A DNA stretch of 40,062 bases, from the NCBI GenBank assembly GCA_028696185.1, contig JAQVHL010000021.1, positions 1 to 40,062 of the forward strand. The letters are read 5' to 3'. The notes under the pieces were generated by a model. The model ran no database searches and had not been told where the DNA came from. It saw nothing but the letters and a program-made list of their open reading frames with translations. Position 1 is the first letter of the stretch, and every line of letters begins with the position of its first letter. Below are positions 9,519-17,942 of the stretch, piece after piece. The DNA comes from Halothiobacillaceae bacterium (GTDB lineage: Bacteria; Pseudomonadota; Gammaproteobacteria; Halothiobacillales; Halothiobacillaceae). The position numbers were made by a program, and so were the translations under genes.

Positions 9519-11309
9519 TCAAGCGCCCAGCCAGCGGGCTGTCTGATAGAAGAGAAAGCTGACGCTCCAGGCCAGCAACAACGACCACAGGGTGACCCCC
9601 ACCGTGAAACGCAGGCTGCGCGCTTCGGCACGCAGAGTAGCGAGGGTGGACACGCAAGGGGTGTACAGCAGCAGGAACAACATGAAGCTGTAAGCCTGCA
9701 CCCAATCCACCTGTGCTGCGATGGCGGTGCCCAGCCCGTCTTCCTGTACCGCGTAAATCACGGCCAGACCGCCCAGCACCACTTCCTTGGCTACAAAACC
9801 AAACAGCAGGGCCACCGACAAGGCCGGATCGATGCCGATCGGCTCCATCACCGGAGCCAGCAGCACCCCCAGTTGCCCCGCCCAGCTTTCCGGGCCCGCC
9901 ACTTCGACACCGGCCGGGTAGTGGGTGAGCATCCAGATCAGCATCACCCCGAGCACGATGAACACGCTGGCCCGTGCCAGAAAATGCCGCACCTCGATCC
10001 AGCCACGCATCAGCACGTTACGCACCGCAGGCAGACGGTACGGGGGCAACTCCAGCACCAGTGGCTCCCAGCCTTGCAGACGTCCGCGGAAGATCAGGGC
10101 TGTCAGGAACGCGGCAAGCAAGCTGACCAGATACAGGCTGAACAGCACCAGACCGGCGGTGGCCGGCATGAACAAGGCAGCGATGAAAAACAGGAAAACC
10201 TGCAGGCGTGCCGCACACAGCGAGAAAGGAATCAGCATCATGGTCAGCAGGCGCAAACCGCGTGAACGGATCACACGCGTTCCCATCAACGCGGGCACAT
10301 TGCACCCCAAACCCATGAGCATCAGCACAAACCCGCGCCCGTCCAGCCCCATGCGCGCCATCAGCCCGTCCATGAGAAAGGCAATGCGCGACAAATAGCC
10401 GCTGTCCTCGATCATACCCATGAACAGGAAGAACAGAATCACGATGGGCACAAAGGTGACAACCGTCCCCACCCCATCGAACACGCCCTCAACCAAAAGG
10501 CCGTAAGCAAAAGCGGGCAACACGCCCTGCAGGGGTTCCAGCAACCCGCCACGGACGAATTCGAGCAACTGCTCCAGGGCATCCTGCAAGGGTGCGCCGA
10601 GCGCAAACACCAGTTGGTAGCCCAGGAGCATCACCAGAAGAAACAGCGGAATACCCGCCCAGGGATGCAGAAGGAAACGATCCAGCCGCTCGCTCATCCG
10701 GTCGGAGAACTCCACCGGCTGAGATACCGCCTCGGCCACCAGCGCCGCCACGGAAGTTTCGATACCCGGCGGCGTCTGCCCCAGACGTTCACGGATCATC
10801 GCCGGATCCGGTGCACGCGTCTCACGCAGGGTAGTCACCAAGGCGCGCTTTACCTCGCCCAGCCCACTTCCCTTGCGTGCATTGACCGCGATGACCGGCA
10901 CACCCAGTGCAGAGGACAGGCGCTCACGATCGATGCGCACCCCAAAACGCTCGGCTTCGTCACTCATGTTCAGCAGCACGACCATGGGCAAACCAAGCGC
11001 GTGCACGCTCAAAACCAGGGGAAGCTGACGTTCGATCTGGGTCGCGTTGACCACCACCAGAGCCACGTCGACGGGCAAGGTTTCCAGCACCTGCCGCGAG
11101 ACACGCTCGTCCTCGGAGGCGCCGGAAAGATCATGGATACCGGGCAGATCGGCTACCTCGACCATATCTGCTCCCAGCAAAAGGCGTGCGCTGAGAATGT
11201 CCACGGTCATGCCGGGCCAGTTGGCGACCCGGGCGCTGGCGCCGGTCAGGCGATTGAAAAGGGAGGATTTCCCCGTATTGGGCATGCCGATGAGGGCGAC
11301 ACGCCTCAT
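9519..11309 (-). CDS. feoB: Ferrous iron transport protein B, short form
   Basis: GTP-dependent Fe(II) uptake across the inner membrane. The N-terminal G domain shows GMPNTGKSS (8-16), DLPG (54-57) and NMSD (114-117). A linker and the polytopic membrane domain follow (from about residue 215), with the gate motif GLGCNVPALMGTRVI. At 596 residues it is clearly shorter than E. coli FeoB (773), so the C-terminal part is reduced, as in several other bacteria. Its ATG overlaps the feoA stop in an ATGA arrangement, which implies translational coupling. The operon promoter with its Fur box lies upstream of feoA. A repeat element follows the stop. Confidence 0.96.
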   Translation of the reverse strand: MRRVALIGMPNTGKSSLFNRLTGASARVANWPGMTVDILSARLLLGADMVEVADLPGIHDLSGASEDERVSRQVLETLPVDVALVVVNATQIERQLPLVLSVHALGLPMVVLLNMSDEAERFGVRIDRERLSSALGVPVIAVNARKGSGLGEVKRALVTTLRETRAPDPAMIRERLGQTPPGIETSVAALVAEAVSQPVEFSDRMSERLDRFLLHPWAGIPLFLLVMLLGYQLVFALGAPLQDALEQLLEFVRGGLLEPLQGVLPAFAYGLLVEGVFDGVGTVVTFVPIVILFFLFMGMIEDSGYLSRIAFLMDGLMARMGLDGRGFVLMLMGLGCNVPALMGTRVIRSRGLRLLTMMLIPFSLCAARLQVFLFFIAALFMPATAGLVLFSLYLVSLLAAFLTALIFRGRLQGWEPLVLELPPYRLPAVRNVLMRGWIEVRHFLARASVFIVLGVMLIWMLTHYPAGVEVAGPESWAGQLGVLLAPVMEPIGIDPALSVALLFGFVAKEVVLGGLAVIYAVQEDGLGTAIAAQVDWVQAYSFMLFLLLYTPCVSTLATLRAEARSLRFTVGVTLWSLLLAWSVSFLFYQTARWLGA

Positions 11310-11533
11310 CCGCTACGGCTCACTTCGATAGCGGCAGCATCGCGCTGACGGAGAAAAAACTCGGTATTGCCGACCCGCAGCTGCAGGGGACCGCCCAGTG
11401 CAGCACGACGCACCAGCCTTACGGTCTTTCCCAGGGCCACTCCCATGGCGGACAGACGCTGACTCAAGGCTTGGTCGGCAGGCAGTCCGGTCACGGCGGC
11501 CAGTTCACCACAACGCAGGCTGGACAGGTTCAT
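11306..11533 (-). CDS. feoA: Ferrous iron transport protein A
   Basis: Small cytosolic SH3-like partner of FeoB. The 75 residues include LPADQALSQRLSAMGVALGKTVRLVRRA and GGPLQLRVGNTEFFLR, the usual FeoA pattern of an early hydrophobic turn followed by beta strands. GAGGAG lies 7 bases before the ATG. It overlaps feoB by 4 bases and lies directly behind a Fur-controlled promoter. No FeoC gene is seen. Confidence 0.94.
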   Translation of the reverse strand: MNLSSLRCGELAAVTGLPADQALSQRLSAMGVALGKTVRLVRRAALGGPLQLRVGNTEFFLRQRDAAAIEVSRSG

Positions 11534-11586
11534 GGCAATCTCCTCGATACGACAACGACGCTATACCCGCCGATGTTACGCAAAAA

Positions 11587-11615
11587 ATGATAATGATTCC
11601 CAAATCGCTTTGCAA
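11587..11615 (-). promoter_or_regulatory. feoAB promoter
   Basis: On the minus strand a -35 hexamer TTGCAA (11610-11615) and a -10 hexamer TATCAT (11587-11592) are spaced by exactly 17 bases. They lie about 55 bases upstream of the feoA start. The Fur box overlaps the -10, so binding would block RNA polymerase. Confidence 0.65.
11588..11602 (-). promoter_or_regulatory. Fur box upstream of feoAB
   Basis: The minus strand reads TGGGAATCATTATCA, matching 13 of 15 positions of the 7-1-7 Fur consensus TGATAATnATTATCA. Its position over the -10 element of the feoAB promoter is the expected one for iron repression. Confidence 0.82.
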
Positions 11616-11703
11616 CGAAAATGCAATCCGCATCAGGGATACGCAATTACCGGACCAGGAGAAAAACACGATAAAGCCGGCATGTTGATGCGCAAATCGG
11701 CAG

Positions 11704-11744
11704 GAAAACCCCGCTCCCTGTCGTAAAACCGACAAAACAGGGGC
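11704..11744 (-). terminator. Possible terminator after ptsP
   Basis: On the minus strand, CCCTGT pairs with ACAGGG and an inner GTCG pairs with CGAC. The stem is followed by AGCGGGGTTTTCC. The position, 10-50 bases after the ptsP stop and before the feo promoter, is right for a terminator. The stem is imperfect and the T run has only four bases. Confidence 0.4.
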
Positions 11745-11753
11745 GATAAAAAC

Positions 11754-14039
11754 TTAACGCCCAGCACGCACCAACCCGCCCAGACCGAAAGACTCCAGTG
11801 CATCGAAAATCAGGGCACGCACCTCCAGCGGCTCCTCGCAGGACAGGGCCTGATCAAGCAGGCGACGGGCGCGCGCATGCGGAACGCTGCGAATGACCCA
11901 TTTGATACGCGGCAAGCTGCCTGCACTCATGCTCAGCGAATGGATGCCCATGCCCAAAAGCAGCAAGGCGCCCATCGGGTCCCCCGCCAGCTCGCCGCAG
12001 ACACTCACGGGCTTGCCCTGCCGCGCCCCGCCTTCGGCAATGGCACGAATGGCGGAAAGTACGGCAGGATGCAGCGCGTCATACAAGCTGGCCACACGCT
12101 CATTGTTGCGATCCACTGCCAGAAGGTACTGGGTCAGGTCGTTGGTCCCCACGGACAGGAAATCCACCCGCCGGGCAATGGCGTCAATCTGATAGACCGC
12201 CGAAGGCACCTCGATCATCACCCCCACCGGCGGCCGGGCCACTGCCCAGCCTTCCTCCGCCAGCTCCGTGAGCGCCTGGTGCACATAGGTCAGGGCCAGA
12301 TCCAGCTCCGTCACCCCGCTGATCATTGGCAGCAGGATGCTCAGATTCCCCAGACCGATATTGGCCTTGAGCATGGCGCGCAACTGAGTAAGGAAGATTT
12401 CCGGGTGGTCGAGCACCAGACGGATGCCGCGCCAGCCCAGGAAGGGGTTGTCCTCCTCGATGGGAAAATAGGACAGCGGTTTGTCGCCTCCCACGTCGAG
12501 GGTGCGCAGGATGACCGGATACGGAGCAAAAGCGTCCAGGGCCTCACGATAGATACGCCGCTGGTCCTCCTCGCCGGGGAACTGATGACGAATCTGGAAG
12601 GGAATCTCGGTACGGTACAGGCCGATGCCTTCCGCCCCCACATTGCGCGACGGCGCCATGTCGGCCAGCAGACCGATATTGACAAGCATGCTGACGCGCA
12701 CGCCGTCCGGCGTCTGCGCCGGCAGATCGCGCAAGCCTTTCAAATCCTGGGAAAGCTGGGCTTCTTCGCGCGCAAGGCGCAACAGCTCTTCGCGCAAGGC
12801 GCCGGTCGGCCGGACGAAGACCGCACCACGGTAACCGTCCAGGGCGATTTCCTGATCGTCGACCTGCCCCACCGGCAGCTCGGTCGCTCCCATGACAGCG
12901 GGAATGCCCAGGGCGCGCGCCAGGATGGCCAGGTGCGACGAACCCGAGCCCCGGGTGGACACGATACCCACCAGACGGTCCGTGGGCACCTCGGCCAGAT
13001 GCGAGGCCGACAGCTCGCGCCCGACCAGGATGATGCGCTCGGCAAACCGCCGCTCGATGGGCGTCGCCGATTGCAGCTTGCTCAAAATCCTCGCGCCCAG
13101 ATCGCGCACGTCCTCGGCGCGCTCGCGCAGATAGTCGTCCTGCATGCCTTCAAACACGGCGGCATGTTCACGGATCGTGTCGCGCAGGGCGGCGGGCGCC
13201 CAGGAGCCGGCCCGGATGCGCTGGATCACGCCGTCCATGAGGCTGTCGCCGGAGAGCATCATCACGAACGCATCGAACAGCGCCTGCTCCTCACCGGGCA
13301 ACAGGCGTGAAAGATCGGCCTTGAGCTGGCGAAACTCCAGCTTGACCGCTTCCACAGCCTGACGCAGGGCGGCAACTTCGGTTTCGGCATCCTCGACCTC
13401 CCGGTCCGGGACGGCCTCCAGACTCGCCGCATCGTAGACCACGAGAGCGCTACCGAACACCACCCCCGGAGAGCCGGGCAGGCCAAGGGTCTGAAACGAA
13501 GCAGGTGTCAGTTCCGCATTGCCACGCAAGCGGAACACCTCACCGCTGGCCTCGGCCTGCCGGATTGCGCCGGCCAGCTGGGCGGCGAGCGTAACCAGAA
13601 AGGATTCCTGCTCGTCCGAGAAGCGCCGGTTCTCGCGCGACTGCACCACCAGCACGCCAAGCATGTCGCCACGCTGGACGATGGGCACGCCCAGGAAGGC
13701 GTAGTACGGCTCCTCACCGATGTCGCGGATGAACTTGTAGCGCGGATGCGAGGGCGCATCTTGCAGGTTGATCGGCTCGGCGCGTGTCGCTACCAGTCCG
13801 ACCAAGCCTTCGTCATAGCCCAGCGAAACATGCCCCACCCCGGATGCATGCAGCCCCTCCGTGGCCTGCAGCGCCAGGCAATCCAGCGCCTCGCCGCCAC
13901 TATCGCGCGCCACGAGGTACACCGAGCAGACATCCACCGCCAGACTATCGCGCACACGCCGCACGATGACGTCCAGCGCGCGCTTGAGATCGGGCGAGGT
14001 GCCGACTTCCGTAACGATGTGGCGCAGCTGGTCAAGCAT
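11754..14039 (-). CDS. ptsP: Nitrogen-PTS enzyme I (PEP-protein phosphotransferase)
   Basis: Takes phosphate from PEP and passes it to NPr in the nitrogen-related PTS, a regulatory chain tied to nitrogen, potassium and carbon status. The 761-residue protein has an N-terminal GAF domain (about 1-165; [17 protein letters not shown]-like segment, LGVPIVQRG). Next come the enzyme I N domain, the phospho-histidine site His369 in [16 protein letters not shown], and the PEP-binding barrel. The barrel carries [26 protein letters not shown] and the acid-base cysteine in [10 protein letters not shown]. Its start overlaps the rppH end by 8 bases, the same rppH-ptsP pairing as in E. coli and Pseudomonas. 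In a nitrogen fixer a role in sensing glutamine through the GAF domain is plausible but inferred. Confidence 0.96.
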   Translation of the reverse strand: MLDQLRHIVTEVGTSPDLKRALDVIVRRVRDSLAVDVCSVYLVARDSGGEALDCLALQATEGLHASGVGHVSLGYDEGLVGLVATRAEPINLQDAPSHPRYKFIRDIGEEPYYAFLGVPIVQRGDMLGVLVVQSRENRRFSDEQESFLVTLAAQLAGAIRQAEASGEVFRLRGNAELTPASFQTLGLPGSPGVVFGSALVVYDAASLEAVPDREVEDAETEVAALRQAVEAVKLEFRQLKADLSRLLPGEEQALFDAFVMMLSGDSLMDGVIQRIRAGSWAPAALRDTIREHAAVFEGMQDDYLRERAEDVRDLGARILSKLQSATPIERRFAERIILVGRELSASHLAEVPTDRLVGIVSTRGSGSSHLAILARALGIPAVMGATELPVGQVDDQEIALDGYRGAVFVRPTGALREELLRLAREEAQLSQDLKGLRDLPAQTPDGVRVSMLVNIGLLADMAPSRNVGAEGIGLYRTEIPFQIRHQFPGEEDQRRIYREALDAFAPYPVILRTLDVGGDKPLSYFPIEEDNPFLGWRGIRLVLDHPEIFLTQLRAMLKANIGLGNLSILLPMISGVTELDLALTYVHQALTELAEEGWAVARPPVGVMIEVPSAVYQIDAIARRVDFLSVGTNDLTQYLLAVDRNNERVASLYDALHPAVLSAIRAIAEGGARQGKPVSVCGELAGDPMGALLLLGMGIHSLSMSAGSLPRIKWVIRSVPHARARRLLDQALSCEEPLEVRALIFDALESFGLGGLVRAGR

Positions 14040-14559
14040 CAGGAGACTCCGCGTCGATGCTCATCACCAACGCCTCGCGCCCGGACGCACCGAACAGCAA
14101 GGGCGCCAGCTGGTCCAGCGCGCTTTGATACACCTGACGTTTGAAGTACACCACCTCTCGCATCGGCAACCAGTACTCCACCCAGCGCCAGTCGTCGAAC
14201 TCGGGCCGTGGATTGCTGTCGAGCGAGAACGCGCTCTCCGAACCGACCAGGCGCAAGAGAAACCATTTCTGCTTCTGACCGATACAGACCGGTCGTGAAT
14301 GACGGCGCACCAGCGAGGAAGGCAGCTTGTAGCGCAACCAGCCTTCCGTGCAGCCGATGAGCTGCACATGCTCGGCACGCAGACCGGTTTCCTCATGCAG
14401 TTCGCGGTACATGGCCTGCACAGGCGCCTCGTTGCGCCGTATCCCGCCCTGGGGAAATTGCCACGAATCCTGGCCGGCACGGCGCCCCCAGAAGACCTGA
14501 CGGTCCTGGTTGCACAGAATGATGCCCACATTGGGGCGATAACCGTCCGAGTCGATCAC
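14032..14559 (-). CDS. rppH: RNA pyrophosphohydrolase (Nudix)
   Basis: Removes pyrophosphate from the 5' triphosphate end of mRNAs, starting their decay. The 175 residues open with [15 protein letters not shown], as in other RppH proteins. The Nudix box spans residues 38-60 (GGIRRNEAP...RELHEETGL) with the catalytic REL-EE residues intact. The family segments WLRYKLPSS and [11 protein letters not shown] are present. Translationally coupled to ptsP by an 8-base overlap. The HAD phosphatase gene is divergent, the same neighbour as in Pseudomonas. Confidence 0.96.
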   Translation of the reverse strand: MIDSDGYRPNVGIILCNQDRQVFWGRRAGQDSWQFPQGGIRRNEAPVQAMYRELHEETGLRAEHVQLIGCTEGWLRYKLPSSLVRRHSRPVCIGQKQKWFLLRLVGSESAFSLDSNPRPEFDDWRWVEYWLPMREVVYFKRQVYQSALDQLAPLLFGASGREALVMSIDAESPDA

Positions 14560-14659
14560 GTCGAACCTCGCCGCCCTGAATCACGTTAGAATGTCTGTAT
14601 TGTTTCACAACCGAAAACAGCCCCACAACCCGGCAAATCGTCCATCGACGGAGCTTTTC

Positions 14660-15316
14660 ATGTCCCTTGCGATTTTCGACCTCGACAACACCCTGCTGGC
14701 CGGCGACAGCGACTACCTCTGGGGCCAGTTTCTGGTCGATACCGGCGTGGTGGACCGCGACCGCTACGAAGAGGCCAACCGCACATTCTATGAGGCTTAC
14801 AAGGCAGGCACGCTGGACATCGACGCCTTCCTGCGCTTCTCGCTACGCCCCTTGAGCGAGCACGAACCGGACGTGCTGTGGCGCTGGCGGGAGCAATTCG
14901 TGCGCGAGAAGATCGAACCGATCATCCTGCCGCAGGCGCAGCAACTGGTGGAATCCCACCGCGCCCGCGGTCACACCCTGCTTATCATCACGGCCACCAA
15001 CCACTTCGTGACCGAGCCTATTGCCGCGCGCTTCGGCGTCGATGAGCTGCTCGCCACCCGACCGGCCATGCGCGACGGACGCTACACCGGCGACTATCTA
15101 GGAATACCGACCTTTCAGGAAGGCAAGGTGCGCGCCCTGCACGCCTGGCTGGCGCAAAGCGGGTGTGAGGCAGAAGAAACCTGGTTTTACAGCGATTCGC
15201 GCAACGACATCCCGCTACTGGAACAGGTCACGCACCCCGTGGCGGTGGACCCCGACGAAATCCTGACCCACCATGCCCACCGTCAGGGCTGGCCGGTCAT
15301 CTCCTTGCGCGACTGA
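14660..15316 (+). CDS. HAD-IB family phosphatase (possible histidinol-phosphatase)
   Basis: Cytosolic haloacid-dehalogenase phosphatase of 218 residues from the ATG at 14660. An earlier in-frame ATG at 14591 adds a non-homologous leader. Motif I is FDLDNTLLAGDS (Asp7 and Asp9), motif II is IITATN (Thr of the ITAT type), and motif III is YSDSRNDIPLL. It is SerB-like but lacks the ACT-type regulatory regions. A gene in the same position beside rppH-ptsP in Pseudomonas aeruginosa (PA0335) has been described as a histidinol-phosphate phosphatase. That function is inferred here from family and context, and a general phosphatase role remains possible. Confidence 0.85.
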   Translation: MSLAIFDLDNTLLAGDSDYLWGQFLVDTGVVDRDRYEEANRTFYEAYKAGTLDIDAFLRFSLRPLSEHEPDVLWRWREQFVREKIEPIILPQAQQLVESHRARGHTLLIITATNHFVTEPIAARFGVDELLATRPAMRDGRYTGDYLGIPTFQEGKVRALHAWLAQSGCEAEETWFYSDSRNDIPLLEQVTHPVAVDPDEILTHHAHRQGWPVISLRD

Positions 15317-15368
15317 CGATGAACCCGCGCACGGACAACACGCACCGGATGCTCTAAAAATACCGGCG

Positions 15369-15935
15369 TCAGGTGCGCGGCAGGGTCACGCCCTGCTGCC
15401 TCTGGTACTTCCCTCCGCGATCGGCGTAAGACGTCTCGCAGATCTCGTCGGATTCCAGGAACAGCATCTGCGCCACCCCTTCGTTGGCGTAGATCTTGGC
15501 GGGCAACGGCGTGGTATTGGAAAACTCCAGGGTCACATGCCCCTCCCACTCCGGCTCCAGCGGCGTGACATTGACAATAATGCCGCAGCGTGCATACGTG
15601 GACTTGCCCAGGCAGATGGTCAGCACGCTGCGCGGAATGCGGAAGTACTCCACCGTGCGTGCCAGCGCGAAGGAGTTCGGCGGGATAATGCAGACATCGG
15701 ACTTGATGTCCACGAAACTGCGCTCATCGAAAGCCTTGGGATCGACAATCGTGCTGTTGATGTTGGTGAACACCTTGAACTCATCCGCGCAACGCACGTC
15801 ATACCCGTAACTCGACGTACCGTAGGACACGATACTCTGTCCCCCGACCTGACGGATCTGGCCGGCCTCGAAGGGCTCGATCATGCCGTGGGACTGCGCC
15901 ATACGGCGTATCCAGCGATCCGACTTGATGCTCAT
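15369..15935 (-). CDS. dcd: dCTP deaminase
   Basis: Deaminates dCTP to dUTP, feeding dTMP synthesis. The ATG at 15935 gives 188 residues ([13 protein letters not shown]) and has AGGAGG 9 bases upstream; the longer open frame to 15962 lacks a site. Conserved segments are [22 protein letters not shown] and [16 protein letters not shown], which holds the catalytic glutamate. The C-terminal [10 protein letters not shown] caps the active site in the trimer. It converges on the HAD gene and is divergent from the DUF1134 gene. Confidence 0.97.
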   Translation of the reverse strand: MSIKSDRWIRRMAQSHGMIEPFEAGQIRQVGGQSIVSYGTSSYGYDVRCADEFKVFTNINSTIVDPKAFDERSFVDIKSDVCIIPPNSFALARTVEYFRIPRSVLTICLGKSTYARCGIIVNVTPLEPEWEGHVTLEFSNTTPLPAKIYANEGVAQMLFLESDEICETSYADRGGKYQRQQGVTLPRT

Positions 15936-16064
15936 GCGACCCGACCTCCTGCAGTACGACACACAACAAACGCGCGACTATTTCCCGATACGCGCCGGCT
16001 GTCAAGCAACGCCCCAGCCGTTATGCTAGATTTTTGAGTCAACGCAAGCCCTACACGGACGACC

Positions 16065-16694
16065 ATGAACCTCTCTCTACCTACCAAGACCCTGATCGCT
16101 TTCCTGTTTACCCTGGGCGCCGGCGGCTGCGCCACTGCACCCGCCACCGACAGCACACAGGCCCAAACGGCACCGGCAACGAACCTGCCGGTCACCGAGC
16201 AAGCCACGCATGACACCTACGACAAGGACGCGAGCGCCCGTGCCGCCGCCGACTTTCTGGGCACCAGTGCCGAAAAGGTCGCCGAACTGATCGACCGCGC
16301 CTTCAAGGACCATGGCCGCCCCAATGCCTTCATCCGGGGCGAGGAAGGTGGCGGTGCGCTGGCCGTGGGCGTGCGCTACGGTCACGGCGAACTCATCACC
16401 AAAAGCGGCGAATCGCGGCGTATCTACTGGCAGGGGCCGAGCCTGGGCCTGGATGCCGGCGCCAATGCCGGCAAGGTCTTCATGCTCATCTACAACCTGC
16501 AGGATCCGGACCTCATCTACCAGCGCTTCCCCGGCGTGGCCGGCAGCGCCTACTTCGTCGGCGGCATGGGCATGAGCTACAACAGCACCCAGAAGATCAC
16601 CATCGCCCCGATCCGCGTCGGCGTGGGCATCCGTCTGGGAGCCAACGTCGGTTACATGCATTTCACCCGCGATCCGTCCTGGATTCCGTTCTAA
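16065..16694 (+). CDS. DUF1134 protein, EipA-like envelope protein, putative lipoprotein
   Basis: The 209-residue protein has a hydrophobic signal (about 5-20) ending LGAGGC, so it may be a lipoprotein, although the lipobox is not typical. A low-complexity Thr/Ala linker (22-48) follows. The mature domain matches the DUF1134 pattern: YDKDASARAAADFLG, GRPNAFIRGEEGGGALAVG, IYWQGPSLGLDAG, FPGVAGSAYFVGG and IRLGANVGYMHF up to WIPF. In Brucella this family (EipA) is needed for cell-envelope integrity, but its biochemical activity is unknown. The family is best known from alphaproteobacteria. Downstream lies a GC-run leader and the DUF3365 gene. Confidence 0.85.
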   Translation: MNLSLPTKTLIAFLFTLGAGGCATAPATDSTQAQTAPATNLPVTEQATHDTYDKDASARAAADFLGTSAEKVAELIDRAFKDHGRPNAFIRGEEGGGALAVGVRYGHGELITKSGESRRIYWQGPSLGLDAGANAGKVFMLIYNLQDPDLIYQRFPGVAGSAYFVGGMGMSYNSTQKITIAPIRVGVGIRLGANVGYMHFTRDPSWIPF

Positions 16695-16711
16695 GCTGAA
16701 TTTCAGCGCTT

Positions 16712-16761
16712 CCCCCCCCTTCTGGCGGAGCCGTTCGCCGCGGAGGGGGGGCTGCCCCCCC
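16712..16761 (+). other. C8 / G7 / C7 tracts able to form alternative hairpins
   Basis: A run of eight C (16712-16719), a run of seven G (16745-16751) and a run of seven C (16755-16761) lie in the 87-base gap before the DUF3365 gene. The G run can pair with either C run, not both. The upstream hairpin is extended by an inner GGCG/CGCC pairing. The downstream one has a loop of three bases and ends just before CAAAAAACCGAGGAG, which carries the ribosome site. A regulatory role is inferred only. Confidence 0.4.
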
Positions 16762-16781
16762 AAAAAACCGAGGAGAACCCC

Positions 16782-17351
16782 ATGAACCGTAGTTTGCTCG
16801 CCCTTGCCCTGTCCCTCGCCATGGGACTGCCCGCTGTCCAGGCGGCCGACGAGGCGACCATCAACGCCCGTGTGGCCGAACACCGCGCTGTGGTCAAGGA
16901 ATTCGGCGGCACCCTGCGCCAGGAGCTTCAGGCCGCGATGAAAGAGGGTGGCCCGGTCAACGCCATCGACATCTGCCACAAGCGCGCCCCTGAAATTGCC
17001 GCCGACCTGTCCGGCAAAACCGGTTGGGATGTGCATCGCACCAGCCTGAAGCCGCGCGCCAAAGCCCCCGATGCGTGGGAAAGCACCGTTCTGGCGAAAT
17101 TTGACGAACAACGTGCCGCCGGCAAATCCCCGGATGAAATGGAGTTTTACGAAGTGGTGGAAAACAACGGCAAATCCCAGCTGCGGTATATGAAGGCACT
17201 GGGCACCGCCGCGCTGTGCCTCAACTGCCACGGCAGCGAAGTCAAGCCGGAGGTCAAGGCCAAGATTGACGCCCTCTACCCGAACGATCAGGCCATCGGC
17301 TACCAGGAAGGCCAGATCCGCGGCGCCGTTTCCATCAGCTCACCGCTGTAA
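16782..17351 (+). CDS. Periplasmic DUF3365 (Tll0287-like) haem-binding protein
   Basis: The 189-residue protein has a clear Sec signal (residues 1-21, cleavage after VQA). Its mature domain is of the DUF3365/Tll0287-like type: a helical N-terminal half with AIDICHKRAPEIAADLS, then ESTVLAKFDE and a single c-type haem motif CLNCH at 146-150, followed by DQAIGYQEGQIRGAVSIS. Such domains bind haem and often act as redox or ligand sensors, or as monohaem cytochromes; the partner here is unknown. GAGGAGA lies about 6 bases before the ATG. It is probably transcribed with or just after the DUF1134 gene and ends at a strong hairpin terminator. Confidence 0.88.
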   Translation: MNRSLLALALSLAMGLPAVQAADEATINARVAEHRAVVKEFGGTLRQELQAAMKEGGPVNAIDICHKRAPEIAADLSGKTGWDVHRTSLKPRAKAPDAWESTVLAKFDEQRAAGKSPDEMEFYEVVENNGKSQLRYMKALGTAALCLNCHGSEVKPEVKAKIDALYPNDQAIGYQEGQIRGAVSISSPL

Positions 17352-17367
17352 CAGAACAGGAAGAGTG

Positions 17368-17391
17368 AAAAAGGGCCGGAAGGCCCTTTTT
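17368..17391. terminator. Bidirectional rho-independent terminator
   Basis: AAAAAGGGCC (17368-17377), a GGAA loop and GGCCCTTTTT (17382-17391) form a perfect 10-base stem. It has a T run on both strands. It lies between the convergent DUF3365 and asparaginase-like genes and can serve both. Confidence 0.88.
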
Positions 17392-17444
17392 CAACTCGGC
17401 ACATCCTGCCTCATCCAGCCGCTTCGGCAAGACTCACGAAAGCC

Positions 17445-17942
17445 TCAGCACGCCCGGAAAACGCCCGCCATCCGGTCCTTGCTTATCTGCCCATGCGGCC
17501 TCACCAAGCCATGCAGGCCGATGAAAACGCCCGGCGCCCTGTCCGCCATCAGAAATCCATAACTCATCGCGAAATTCATCATGGCATCGCTGTCAGCGAA
17601 AGCCGCCGGCCGCATCGCCCCAGTCAGTACAATGCGCCGCCCTGGACACTGCGCCTCCAGAAAGGCAGCACTTTGGTGCAAGGTGTCCGTCCCGTGCACC
17701 ACCAGAATCCGCGCGTGCGCCTCCTCATTGATCCGCCGGGCCAGCAGGGCACGGTCGGCCTCTTTCATTTCCAGGCTATCCTTGTGGATCAGGCCGATGA
17801 GGCGGTAATCCACGTTGCCGCGAAAATGTACAAGCATACCCTCCAGCGCCAGCTCATCCGCCGGTACGGCCAGATCCCCCTCGATCTCCCGGTAACGCTT
17901 GTTGAATGTACCGCCGGTATTGACGATCAGCAGCTCGCTCAT
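17445..17942 (-). CDS. Single-domain asparaginase-like protein
   Basis: The 165-residue protein corresponds only to the N-terminal domain of type I/II L-asparaginases (full enzymes have about 320-350 residues). The first threonine site is present in NTGGTFNKR (8-16, Thr12) and the second in VVHGTDTLHQ (82-90). IVLTGAMRPA follows. The second domain is absent, and the ORF ends cleanly at FRAC, so this looks like a short family rather than a break. Whether it hydrolyses asparagine is not established. Its ATG overlaps the stop of the upstream hydrolase-thioredoxin gene by 4 bases, so the two are translationally coupled. Confidence 0.85.
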   Translation of the reverse strand: MSELLIVNTGGTFNKRYREIEGDLAVPADELALEGMLVHFRGNVDYRLIGLIHKDSLEMKEADRALLARRINEEAHARILVVHGTDTLHQSAAFLEAQCPGRRIVLTGAMRPAAFADSDAMMNFAMSYGFLMADRAPGVFIGLHGLVRPHGQISKDRMAGVFRAC

